Assembly: GCF_932526225.1 (NCBI RefSeq)
Contig: NC_064043.1
Span: 4,703,501-4,767,500, forward strand
Reading direction: 5' to 3'
Length of the DNA: 64,000 nt
Source of the DNA: Nematostella vectensis
Lineage: Eukaryota; Cnidaria; Anthozoa; Actiniaria; Edwardsiidae
Part shown: positions 48,135 through 60,860 of the stretch, in pieces
Numbering within the stretch: the stretch's first letter is position 1
Layout: each line of letters begins with the position of its first letter
Translations under genes and position numbers: made by a program
The notes under the pieces: model-generated
Database searches by the model: none
Told to the model about the DNA's origin: nothing
What the model saw: the letters and a program-made list of their open reading frames with translations, nothing else

Positions 48135-49760
48135 CTATTGCTCTAAGTCCCTAGAAGCTTTTACATGATTTGGGCTCTCTAAAGGAGGCGAAGGGGTCTT
48201 AGAAGCCTGCGAGCAAAGTTGCGGTATCGCCCAGTGTTGAGCAGGCGCAGTAGCTATCTGGGAATCGAAGCATGCGCACGAGGTAGAGCCGCTGTACGGA
48301 CACAGTGGCCACGGTAAGTGCATGTGCGCATGCGCAGTGCTTGCGTAGTGTGGTGAAGTAAGAGTAGGGTAGCCTCGGCCGATCCATGTGGGATCCAAGG
48401 GAATGTACGTGCTATCGTAAGGTTTGCTGGAAACCGCTGGCTCGTCTCCATCCTTAACTTGCTTGCGATATTTTGCTCGTCTGTTTTTGAACCAAACCTA
48501 AGATAAAATGGCAGAAGAATGGCATATTGTTAGGGGATGATGATGATAGATTAATGTGGCATAGAACTTTATATGAGATGAGGTTTTTCTTGAACAAATG
48601 AAAAAAGGTATGTTCGTAACGTACAAGACTGACGGGCTTCTCGGGCAAAATGAAATTATGCTTGCAGAAATCCCATTTTCCTTTCTCTCGAACTAGGTTT
48701 CTCCTTGTTTCCATTCGCAGTTACATAGAGTTTGAGTTCCTAGGATCAACTGCCAGGACTACAGTAACTAACTCGTTTTCGCATTCTGAGGCAAGAAGAA
48801 AGGAAATGTGGGTGATTTTTATATGAGTGGACCAGACTAGACTAGAATGACCGGGGCCTTCGAGAGCCTAATAAATTTCCATTTTCCATAGGTCCTAGTA
48901 ACATTCCTTAAGGCATACCTGTATTCTGGACTCGGGGATGTTGATATAAGCAGCGAGTTGCTCCCTCATCACTACATCCGGGTAATGTGTTTTACTGAAC
49001 GTACTCTCAAGGATCTGAAGCTGCTGATGTGTGAACGCAGTGCGCGTGCGCCTGTGCTTGGCACGTGACGAACCATAATGCACCTCGAGTATGATGTCTG
49101 CGGATGGAGATTAGCGCAAATTAGATGGTGAAGATGTAAGGTTTTCTTGATCAAAGGCAATAAGTAACCATAACTTGATATAACTTTATAAGGCATACTT
49201 TTAATCATGATATTATGTCAACGTTTCATAGTAGAGTTTTAAAACACAGTAGGGTATTAAATTAACTTAACGTTGGATAAAATTCTAATTAACCCTTGCA
49301 TCCACCTATGATTTTGCTCTTTCATTTTTGAACAACAAACGATGGCCATATTGTATCTATCCCGTCCCCGACTTCTTGTGTTACCATTTTTTAACTCGAT
49401 AAAGACACAGATAGAGAAATTTAATGAGTACAAGCAAAAACATGAGATATAAAAGTTATCTCCTGTCAACTACAAAATTGGAAGAAAACACACATTTAAC
49501 GAAAAAAATTCCCAGGGCTTCATTGCCATATAGACATTTTAGAGCATTTAAAAAATATAAATATTTTAAGCGCTGTCCCTTACAAATTCTACCCGAGTTG
49601 AGACACTACAACTTGATGTGAGGCTCGTGCCTTTACCTGCTAGTCTCTCAGCCAGGGTGAGTGCTCTCGCGGCTGATCGCGGCTCCTGCGGCTCTTCGGG
49701 GCTATCTGGTCGCAGAATGTTATCAATCGTGAAGGACGATGATCGCAAGTCGGAGCTCAT
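48135..49760 (-). CDS. Dmbx: Dmbx-D: K50 paired-class homeobox protein, most canonical Dmbx in the array
   Basis: Exons are 49760-49637, 49097-48919 and 48497-48135 (stop TAG), giving 221 residues. Exon 1 encodes [15 protein letters not shown], with the eh1-like motif FTIDNIL at residues 10-16, and ends [11 protein letters not shown] in phase 1. Exon 2 (179 nt) continues [15 protein letters not shown] into the homeodomain (residues 56-115). Helix 1-2 sequence [20 protein letters not shown] is very close to Dmbx, and exon 3 opens [13 protein letters not shown] with Lys50. [14 protein letters not shown] matches the motif I recall immediately upstream of the vertebrate Dmbx1 homeodomain. The C-terminal tail is His/Pro/Cys-rich and shows no OAR motif. 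Introns are short (539 and 421 nt). Dmbx1 in vertebrates is a neural K50 repressor; a nuclear repressor role here is inferred. The start is the first in-frame ATG before eh1. Confidence 0.95.
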
Positions 49761-52700
49761 CCCTAGTTAACCTCTTTATGATACGTAACGTCTTTTACTA
49801 ACTGTTCGTGGGGGTGGTTATGGCGGACTGGCGTCGAACGCGTCCTGTCAGCTAGTTGGGCTTTGGTGTGTTTGCAGGTAAGATCGACTTCCTCCACGCT
49901 TTATCCTGCACGCAGATAGGAAATGAAAGTCAACTTGTGACGTGAACTGGCTTACTATGATGTTTGCACCTGTGTTTGTAATTAACTTGAGCCAATCACT
50001 CACGTGAATACACCTCTTCACAGCGCGTTACACAACGAATCAATACACTCGCTCACATTCGTGAAAAATGGCCCTCAGTCAACGATTTGTTTGTTTATCA
50101 CAAGTGAGTTAATAACAACTTAGAGTGTCAAATGGTTGAGTTTAGCACACATAACACACTAAATCCTGTAAAATGTTTATTGAAATCAAGTTTGTTAAGA
50201 ACCCTTGAGCACGAGAATGCGATAAGCCCTCTATTCCTGTGAGATCGGGGTAAAACCAAAAGAACCCGTAATCGCTTTGCTACGCTCATTAGAGTCTTGA
50301 AAGCTATAATATCAGGGTGATATCTGACGAAAACGCATCAATAAAAAAAAAAATCCACTGTCCTTAACTATTGAATCAGCTTTGCAACTGCGCATAAATT
50401 ATCCCGCACTTGACTTCATGCTCCTTGAGGGAATACTCAAGTCTTGTCACTAAAAGGATCTTAGAAATACTTTCCCTTATAATGTTTTTTTTCCTGAGCT
50501 CAGCACAATATAAATTCACGCGAAAAAAAGACGCAACATAGATTCTTGTAAAGAGACTGTTCGTCCCATCATCTAGTGTACGCTTCGGACGTCCTAATCC
50601 CTTCAGCAGTTGTTAATTGAGTTGATTGACCACCAATACTAACAGTTTATGGATTCAGGTCTTCGACTAGGGGGCTAAGCAAACTATGAGAACCGCATCA
50701 GACCTGCTCTCGTCACGATCGCTAACCGCTCTAAAACTTGTGCAAACAAATGCGGCTCAGGACGCATATGAGATTGTTTGTCCACCTCATTCGACTGATT
50801 TGCCGACAGTGATGGATTGCACTATAATGACAGCTTTCAGACCTCCCTGACGCGCCGTTGATTTTAATTAATAACTCTTATCAACACCGTAAGAATAACA
50901 TGTCTCTTTCATCCAGGCCATACTCTTTGGTTAAGGACCGTTACCACACCCTTTGCCTTTGTAGTGGCACTATTGTGAGGGCGCGCGATATTAAATTATA
51001 GCCGCAACAAAGGGGATTTAGAGTCGGGTTAATTGTGGTGGGATAGCATCCGTATTGTACTCTTCATTAGTTAAAATAACAGCAATAATTTCAAAATCAG
51101 ATCTTCGCGCAAAATCCAATAAGGCAACTGAAATCGAAACCTGTCTCTAAATGAAAATTGTTGCGAAATGAATTTCACCACAAGCCTGCTTTAACCACTT
51201 TTTTATTGCTCGACACTAATTCGAAACGCTATTCCCCACACATTTTTCTTTGTCTTGCTTTCGTGAGCCAAAGGCATGATGAGAAAAACACTTTATCTCG
51301 CTACCGATGTTTGAAACTACTAGAAACGCGTCGACTAGTCTAAGACGTTATCGGTAATCCTAATTTGTGTCATCTCCTTGAGTTATCAATGATTTTAAAG
51401 CTACCGATCGAGATCGACTTGTTAAAATGTCTTGCATATGCTCTTTGCCGTCGGTCTTGCCAGTTTGTCCGTACCTTTCACTCAACAAAGAGAAGAGACA
51501 TCTTGGAATGGCGCTTTTGGCATATCTGACTTTCTTGCGCGCTTACTCAAGAGGCTGAGCCAAAAATGACTTGTGAAAAAAACTATGTCATTGATATCAT
51601 AGATCATGGTATAAGAAACTCTTGGAGGGGATAACAGGGGGACACAATAAGTGAACAATATTGAACCACTAGACGCTTGCGCCTTACTGACGACCGGTCG
51701 ACATAATTACGCATACCCACGCGAAATAATGCAAGGTACAAAATGGATTAATACGCAGTTACTAAGAATCTAAAAAGATGCATAATCGATAAGGATATCT
51801 GTACATGTGAACTTCTTAGTACCCAAAGTCAACGCTAATTGCCATGATCTCTGCTGGGTTTGTTTGTTGTTAAGCGAAGTCTGGGTGCTTTCGTTTAACA
51901 AATCTTCGGGCCCAGGTTATGGTGAATAAGCTACATGAATGCGTTTGAAAGCTTTTATCGAAAGTGCACGAGATGTTTGTTAGCATGTGCTCATGGTGAA
52001 ATGGATGGTTAACTTCCGTGAAGTGATGTTTGAACAGTCGAGGTTCGCACTCCGGTGTGAACTCGTGTTTTTTAGAGATCAGAAAGGAAATTTTATTATG
52101 GCCGCGCAATGGTTTTTCCTTTTGTTCAAATCATCCCATAGAAAATTCGAAGCCAAAAAAAGCTTCTAAAATAAAGTTGCCAATTATCTTATATGCATGG
52201 TTCAAGCTTCATCGAAGGGGGATTTGCCGAAAATGTGAATAGTTCTTGACGTTGATGTTCGCAGTCATTCTTTTCGGGACACGTACATATCATTAATTAA
52301 CCATTCAATGTCGTACAATGCTTACAATCTAAGTTGGTCCAATACCGAAATAAGCAATAGTGATTTTTGTGCAGAAATATCAATCTCAAAACCCCTCGCG
52401 GCCGAATACAAGTTTTGTTTTGTTGAAATGAATAGGAACAGGGATAAGAGTTTAAAAGTATCTTTTATTTATATGCGTATTTGGTGCTTCTCACGAAATC
52501 AGTAAGATCAGCTCATAGGTCAAGTACTTTCCTTTTACGAGCCAAGAACACAATACTCAATAATGAATTTCATGGAGCAGTATGCGAGGGTTTGTATGTA
52601 GCCTTTTTGCTCCCAGACGCAATGTTGGGCTGGCACCGGTCTTGTATCAATAGTCATTTCTCTAAGCTGATAAAGACATAGTGGTACTGAGCTGTGATGA

Positions 52701-55700
52701 AAAGGCGAACCGGATTAGGTGAGGGATAGATACCATTCTCTTTTCCCTCCTCAATGCCTGCCTCTTCATGAATTGGCCCTGCATACGAAGCATCCAAAAC
52801 GTCCGATTCTCGCTTAACTTACAAGTTTACTCACATCCGTCTACTATACAATGATACTGTTAAACTACAGCTACAGCTTTGAGTGAGAGAATAATTTCGT
52901 TACAGCTTTATTTTTTGAAGGATAAAATACGACAAAAAAAAATGAGTTGATTCATCTTTTTTCTGAGAACAAAATCTTAATAGTAAAAACAGAAACGATT
53001 TTTTTTCCTTTTTATTCAACTGTTTGTTAAAATGAAAAGGGGATAATGGAATATGAAATGTTCAGTCTACGCATTTAACAACCCTCATAAATACTAGTCT
53101 TACTAGGCTCACTTTGCTGCGTCTCCTAAAGTCTTGTATTTTTCTTTAAAAAGGGCCAACAAAACATATTTTTATGATTATATTACCTTCGGGGGCAGGA
53201 TATTGAATCTCTTGAAGGCTTTTAAAACGTCTTAACGCGCGAGGAAAGAATTGTTTAAACCGACCACTATGTACTGTCCTAAATTCTGTCAAAGTTTATC
53301 ACATATCGATATTGAGCTAAGATAAATCTAACCTCATCTGCTTGTTTAATCTAATAATTTGTAAGCGAGACTTAGGGGCGTATTTTTCTTGGGGGGAAAA
53401 GGAGAATGAAAAAGGAACCCCTTCGATACAAAATAGAAACACCACAATTCTTATTAGATTTAAAGCATCATGCGATAAAATATCACATACAGTCTTAAAG
53501 ATTATGGACATGTGGTGTGGAAAACTTGATGTCAGATTGGGAAATCAAAGGAAATGACGGCTAATTCCTTAGGATCAAGTAAAAGAGTTTAATAGTAAAT
53601 GCATACGACATACCTGAATAAGCAGGTTTCACTTTGCAGATGTCAAGGGAAACTTAACCAACCATAGAAACCACCGAAATAGGGGGATATTCAATGTATT
53701 GTTTCTAGAAACTCTTTGTCCTCAATCTTGCTCTTGGTAGAGTTCGTTTCGATGTGTTGTTTCAGAGTACGCTATAGTGTACTATATCCGAGCTTAACTC
53801 ACAGGCTTTGTAAACATTTAAGTAGCGGGGAGATTAAAATTTAATCAAAAGATTATTCTTTTGCATTTTTTGGATGTTGATAGCTTAAAGAGAGGAAGGA
53901 AAGTTATGCTTTGTGCGAAAAACTAAATCTTATTAAATCTTGCACGAAGGCAGCATGAATAGTTTATAGCTGCTATGTCAAATTACTATCCATGTGCGAA
54001 GAGTTTAATAATGTAGAAATATAACATACAAGCCGTGATTTTAAATAGGCAAATAATTGGGAAAAAGACAAAGTTTCTTGCAAATGCAAGAGAATGATCT
54101 AGCGATATAAGAAACGATTCCAAAACGATTAACCCAGAACATATTACTTTAAGAATACAACATTTCCACCTAACAGTATGAGACAAAACAGCGATTTTGA
54201 TAATGCTTTGTAGGCTAAAAATGCCGGATTTGTACGACGTACTGTGTTTTCATACAAAATCCATTTTATGCTTTATTTTTCCTAAGCTTTTTTATTTTGA
54301 TAATCGGCAATAATAATCGGCAATATAATACTGCTTGATTGGTATAGGACGCAGAGGTAAAACATCCGGAAACACAAAAAGGAAATCCAGTAGAAAACAG
54401 ATTTAGGAGTTACAAAAAATATTTTCTTGGTGCATGGTTATGTCTAATAAGGACTGGCTGTGTTGTTTTTCGTGATCGTGAATATCATATCAGCAATGTT
54501 AGAATAACAATGTTAAGAGTAACAGGGTTGTTATTTTAATATTTCCTTTTCTTTTTTCCAGAAAAAAAGGGAATGCAGTTATTCAAGTAAATATTCATAA
54601 CCGATCAAACACGTCCCTTTCTTTCAGACGAAAGCTTGAAGAAACATGTTTTATCAATATGTAATTTGTACAAAGTATTTGCCAAGGAAAAATTATTTAT
54701 TCCTTTCGCAGTTTCCTGAAACCTTTTGAAATAAATATGTGTAGCTTTTGGATTTGTATAAAAATAATACTCTTGCAAAAACTATGGAAATAGTATAAAA
54801 AAGAAAAACCCTTAGGTACCCAGTATATATAGTAAAATGCAGAGTAATGCAGATTATTTACAAAATCAATTTAAAGGGGACGTGTCACTTTTTTGTCGAG
54901 GGCCAATTGAAAACTGAGCTTCATCCTTCGTATATCTTTTAACCAAATATATCTGGTGCCTCAAGAGAAAACAGCTACCATTTGTTCATTAAGTGCAAAG
55001 CAACAAGACTTGTTTAAACTTTGCAAGAAAATGTATTTGATCTCTTGGGACATCATTTTGGATGGCTCCTTTTAAAGAATAAAACCCTCTCACGTCCAAT
55101 AGACGTCGCCCATGCATACTTCTAAAGAGGCGCATGACTGGTGAAAAGATGATCCCCGATTCTATGCGGTGAAGGCTGGCCAGATAACTCACTGGCTCGA
55201 TAGGAATGTTAATGTAGGAAGCTTGAATGCCATTCTTTACAAAGATCCCTCAACAAAAAGACCCATAAAAAGAAGGCGTATCAAATGGTTTATCTTTTTT
55301 AGCTTCACTGCTAGCACAAAAGGCTTCTACGTATCAAACAAAGCGTACCAAACAGTTTTCGTCTGACTGCGTGTGAGTCAGATTGTATTTTTTATCCATT
55401 ATGTATGAATTCACACTAGAATTTAGCGTTTCGCTGGAAAGGGTGTTTGATAGAGGCCAGTTAATAAATAGAAAATTAAATGCTTTACACTAATGTACCA
55501 TGTAGAGGAATTTGGAATGAGGCGCCCTTTGATGTGTATTACTATGCCACGTACATGTTTTTAGTTCTGGGTGCAATTAAAGAAAGCCAGTCAAGCCGAC
55601 ATACCGAGTCACACAAAGCACTCATTTCCATCGGTTGAATCAAGAGTGTAACTGACCAAATATCGCCAAAAAGTATCAGAATTTCTTCCCTGGATGATTA

Positions 55701-56767
55701 TTATTTAGAATTTTCTTGCAAAAACACCGTTGTATTACAGTCGAAATAATCACAAGGTGGGATGCCTAGTTTTGCTACGCTGTGTATGTTTTAGCATATT
55801 TTATCGAAATTCTCGCATGTAGCTTAAAAACCACGACTAAGGCAAAAATAAGGTTAACATGCAAATATGCTTAAAAAGCTAAGACTCAAAAATAAGAAAA
55901 AAAAGGTCTAATTAAAACAGACAAAATGAGAAAAAATATTATGACCATATGGCCGAGGATCGAACTTGATTTTTTATTCGATAAAAAAATAGACCATACA
56001 TCCAGACGTGCGCTGAATCACCGTATGGCAGCTAAAGCTTTACGGCTAGGCTGGAGATTTCGGCCCCAGCACCGCTATCTAGCGAACTGTGTAACACACA
56101 GGTACCGAGGCACCAGCGCATTAATAGGGAGACAATAACCAGGTTCCTGGCCCTTAAGACCTAAGTCTTATACGGTTACGCCACACACAGCTCGCTGTGA
56201 CGTAGAGTGAAAAGTATTGAGGTCTATTCGGGCGCCTTAGTCTCTTGGGAGTACTCAAGACCGGCGTATAGTAGTAATGGAATCATCTTGCACGTGCACG
56301 TGCACGTAGCGTCTTTTGTGTGCCAAAATCGGCTCATCGTGAATGGTATATACAATGCAGTCACATGGCTGAATGTTTGTGTTTTTTTAACTGCAGCAGT
56401 ATTTTTCATTGGTCCTGATGGCACAGACTTGCGGTTGATGGGTTACGATATCACTATACAACTTGTCTTAGTAAAAAACGAGGACCATCCCAAAGCAGCT
56501 GCATGTCTACCAAATACAACCATTTCTCTGAGGAGGAAACCTTTGAAAAAGTGCTTTTAACCAATGTTTAGATAAAAGTGAAAAAAAAAACATGAAGAGA
56601 AGGTTTATACGATTTTTCTGCACATGATCTGATATTAATCGAAAGTGACTCTGCTCTAATGTCAATCGGTGCTATTTTAGAGTACTTATAAGCACCATTC
56701 GCAAGTGAATCGGCATTACACTCACAAAAGCGACATTCGGGAGTTAAAAATACTTAACCTCCCTCGC

Positions 56768-56853
56768 CTCCCTCGCAGGCGTTTTCACGCAGGTGTCACT
56801 CAAACGCCTGCGAGGAAGGCTGGGAGTTATTTATTTATTTATTTATTTCTATT
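56768..56853. repeat. Foldback CCTCGCAGGCGTTT pair plus (TTTA)n microsatellite
   Basis: CCTCGCAGGCGTTTT and AAACGCCTGCGAGG form an inverted pair around a loop of about 18 bp, followed by roughly six TTTA units. It may be the end of an interspersed element with a simple-repeat tail. Confidence 0.7.
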
Positions 56854-57109
56854 TCCACCAGTTATACTGGTGCGGAAGGCACAACAGAGCTAGGCTCCAA
56901 TTCAAGTACCCCCTTGAGTGTATTGTTAGTAAGCATTGTAAGCACTGTCACTGGGGGTGGTCACTGCCAGAGGGTTTATTGCGTCCCCAGTGGTTCTTTT
57001 ACGTCCCTTCGGTTCAGGTTAGTGTAGTGCAGCTTGAAGAGACGGGACCTCCGGTTTAGTGTCCTTATCCGAGAAGACTGGAAACACGGGAGAATAACTT
57101 CAACTCACT

Positions 57110-57236
57110 TGTGACACAAATTCGAACCAAGGCAGGAACCCGGAAAAAATCCCCAGTTTGAGCCAGGATTCGAACCTTGGCCACAGCGGTGAGAGGCCGA
57201 CGCGCTAACACACTAGGCCACCCGTGCTTCCCTCGT
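57110..57236 (-). mobile_element. tRNA-derived SINE
   Basis: On the minus strand there is an A-box-like TGGCCTAGTGTG (57220-57209), then a B box GGTTCGAATCC (57176-57166), with intervening stem-like GGCCTCTCACCGC. This is the internal polymerase III promoter of a tRNA-type gene. The sequence runs on past the tRNA 3' end into an unrelated body with a second TTGGTTCGAATTT, and no clean acceptor stem is visible, so it reads as a SINE and not a functional tRNA gene. Confidence 0.75.
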
Positions 57237-59874
57237 TACTTTGTACGCGTGTACTTCAGGCACACCGTGGTGTATTGTACTACATGTAGCCACGAATGAA
57301 TAAAACAATAACAAGGTCTAAGGAGATACAAACAATATAGATCAAGGATGAAGTGACTTCGCTGACGTTTCAAGCAACGTTCGTCAGAGCAAACAACAAA
57401 GAAACAGCAGTTTGCGGGATGCTATATACTATTAAATGTATATAGTTTAGGAAAAGGCTGCTGAATTTGGTGAATCATACATATTGTCGAGGGTGGGGAG
57501 GGGGCATTTTTTGAAGCATGTGATAGAACGGACCCATTCCTTTTCAGACGGATCTAATTTCTATTAGAATATATCTAGCATAACATTTTGTTTTCGATTT
57601 CATATTTACCAGCACTCCCTATTTTTTAACCATGGAAATTTATTACGTAAGTTTGCTAAAAACGTACCCATCAGTCTGCTAGTATATCTATTGTGTATGG
57701 ATAATATAGAAATTTGTATTATTAGTCAATCAGTTGCGCTCACTACACTATTCTATAAACACAAAGCCTTCTTATTTTCAGCAAGAAAGAGGTAATAACA
57801 CAATGATCCAAACAGCATTGATGTATTTGCTAACTTTCCTAGTACTGGATGAAACGAATGCAGTTTATATAGCGACGATGTTACGCGAGGTGTCTATTGA
57901 CCCCAAGGCGCGCTCATTTCCCCACATTGACTCTACTAGATCTATAGCTATTCTTTTGTTATAATTCTCCTTACCGTTTGCCGGGAGATGAGGATGTGTG
58001 CGAAGTTGTTTTCAATATGAGGATGATCGCGTAGGTTTGCCGATATAAACAACTGCATTTACCGCAGCTTTTAACGGTTTCTTATTTGAGTTGCGGAGGA
58101 CTAAGTCGCAAAGCGGCTTTATTTTAGTCTGGGACCCTCGGATAATGCGGTGAAATGGCTGGACTTGCTTATAGAAAAACAAAAGCCTGTCAAGACAGAA
58201 CTTCAGAATGTTAAACCCCCGTAAAACGCCATTAAAACGTGCACAATATTGAACGATTGCGAGATTTTTTGTGTGTGCTGTTTTGTTTGTTTTCTTATGT
58301 AATCTCGTCAAGACCAGCATATATTCGCGTTCTAGAAAAAGAGCGATTATTATGTCACGGATATACTTTGGTGTATTAGTAATCGCATTAGCTCGTTAGC
58401 AGTTAATGACGACCCGGTGAGGCAGAAGTAAGGGGTGATGCCCACAATACAGCGCAATGTGAAGCATACACTCTCGAGGGCTAGCCAAGTGATGCTGGAC
58501 CTCGGGTTCGATATCTCTTCGAATGTGCTGTATAGGTGTTCCATGTGCCACCACAGACCGTCCATGCTGAACATATTGTACTCAGATCTCGTGACTCGAT
58601 AGTATGTGGTGGGCAATCAAGACAAAAAGCTGATGATCTTTTAAAAGCTTGCGGTTTTCCCAGACGGTTTAACGAGAGCGCATTAAATCAAGGCTATGAA
58701 AGGAAAACAACGCGTACCACGATATGTTACACACAAGCGCCACAGAAACTGCGTGAAAACAACCCTGGAATAGCACTACCTCAATCATACTAAATACACA
58801 ACCTTTGAATCGTTCTACCTTTCAAAAATCATTCCTCACAATGTTAGATCGATGCGTGCGCTTTCTAAAGATCTTGGTCTTGGACCTGGCCTATTCTAAC
58901 CTTGTAATAGCATAGGCAGAATCTTGTGACAGGACTTGCCAATCATTACACAATCCCCTTTAATATATTTCCTGTTTATGCGATGAAATGCGTGGATCCT
59001 AATGCTATTAGCAGTACTCTGATACTATAGGCTATAGCATAGCTTTTAATGGCCTCTATTACGGATGCCTGGGACTTCGGATGCGCCGTGTAGTAAGGCA
59101 TACATTGCATGGTATAAACGTCCTTAATCTTCGTGAAAGCGATATAACAAAAGAAGTTTTTGCTATTTTGATGAAATCCCTCGGGAACCCGGGACGCGTA
59201 GAGCGTGGGATGAGATCACGTGAGCTTAACAACGTTTCAACTTATATGGCAACTAAGTTGCATATATATATATACAGCGTAAAAGGAAAAGTATCCGAAA
59301 ACGCTCTGTTTTTACATCTTAATCTATTGATAAAATGTGAAAGTGTTGTGCTTGGCCAAAGCTTGTGTGCTTATGGCTCAATACAGGGCCGTGGCAGAGG
59401 CAAGGGTCGGGGGGGAGGGGAGGCTCACCCGCAATCCCCTCCCTTAAAAAAAAAGACTAATAAGATTACCGGTAGAGGCGTAGATGTTGCCTCCAGTTTT
59501 TTGTAACTGTATCCTGGTAAAACCATAAATATTACAAGGCCTGCTAGTCCTGGCATATTCTGTGGTGGTCAAATATTCGCTATAACATGGGATGTACTGT
59601 ATCCAATTTTGTGTTCTGTTTGTGTGTATTTGGGAGATTGCTCCAACCCGGCAGGTATAGCCTTTACAATAGGGCAGAGAGAATTTAAATCAGCAAACAG
59701 ACTATTATTTGATCATTTATCCAACAGTACTTCCCAAAGAATGCCTCGATGTTCACCAAGAGCAAATTAAATATCCTCGTTGCAAATGAATTTACTTTAA
59801 GGAATGATGAAACTTCGTTAAGGCCGTGTTTAGGTTAAGCTAAACCTATTGAAGCTTTAGCTAAAGACAAATTT

Positions 59875-59878
<4 letters not shown>

Positions 59879-59915
<37 letters not shown>
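59879..59915. repeat. TA dinucleotide microsatellite
   Basis: About 18 uninterrupted TA units lie between GATA and TCAAAA. Length is likely to vary between individuals. Confidence 0.95.
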
Positions 59916-59917
<2 letters not shown>

Positions 59918-60468
59918 AAATGCCACTTTTTACTCTTTTTTATTATTGCTTCCAACTGCAACTAAGTTGTGTGCGCATTTTCTTCTTTGTCTTTAAGCTC
60001 TGCTAATGTTAGTCACAGCTAACAGGAAAATATTAATTAAGCATGGGGCAACAACAACAAAAGCTGACTCGTAGATTCGTCCTGTTTTACCGCAGATAAG
60101 CAGTTTCAGAACCCGTAAACACCAACTAATTGCACCAGGTGATTAGTTGGAATACGGATCTAGTGTTATAATCTGGTTAAACACACAGTTATCGTGCCAT
60201 ATTTCCGTGACTCGTAAATGAATAGAGGAAGTTGCTATTTATATTTACGGCGGGATGAAATCAATCTTTAACATGCTGGATTTGAACAGGATTGCTGATA
60301 GCTGGTCTTTTTTTCTAAGACCTCATGCGAGGTCATGCGAGAGAAAAAGTGCGGACAGTTTGGCTATTACGACTGGCACACAAAGATACAGAATAGAAGA
60401 TGGCGAAACGTATCCTCTATACCGCGTTCTTGCAGTGCACATTGAAAAATACCAGCATTGCGTAGTGT

Positions 60469-60860
60469 CACGTGATAAGTGCGAGGTCATGTGACCTACT
60501 AAAAACTACGTCACTTCACATGTGAGCTATTGCGCAGGGGTGTCCCCCTCCCCACCCAAATCGCCAAAAATCGTGGTCTATTATTTAAAATTTAAAATTT
60601 AGCAATTGTCAAAATATCTGCGCACCTCAGCAAGTCCTTTTTCTGCATTTGGTACCTGCTCAACGACGTTGATTTTGTGCAACGTTAGCCATAGTATCCG
60701 AGATGTTGATAGCGAGGGTGCAAAAACACCTTCAATTGATAACATACCCTATGTCACTGATGCTATTATGCTGCAGAAATACGGAGCACGGGAAAAGATC
60801 GTTTTGTATCACGTGGTATCTACTTTTCGTGTCACGTGCAGATGCGTGCTTTGTCACGTG
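60469..60860. promoter_or_regulatory. Cluster of four CACGTG (E-box) palindromes
   Basis: CACGTG occurs at 60469-60474, 60810-60815, 60833-60838 and 60855-60860, three of them in TCACGTG context, with a related GGTCATGTGACC near 60486 and TGACGACGTC after the last. CACGTG is bound by USF, MITF and Myc-type bHLH factors. The density is unusual for AT-rich DNA, but function is inferred only from the motif. Confidence 0.35.

Noticed and set aside
48199-48451. Alternative minus-strand frames over the last exon of Dmbx-D
   Set aside because: Out-of-frame readings of the same exon; only the frame following [12 protein letters not shown] is consistent with splicing.
55950-56110. GTTCGATCC B-box-like motif on the minus strand
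   Set aside because: No matching A box at the right distance and no acceptor stem; may be a decayed SINE but not supportable.
57166-57232. Functional tRNA gene
   Set aside because: A and B boxes are present but no clean acceptor stem is visible and the sequence continues into a SINE-like body.
59081-59506. 141-residue plus-strand frame with a GRGRGKGRGGG tract
   Set aside because: The Gly-rich tract is translated from a repeat-associated G-rich sequence; the rest is random-looking.
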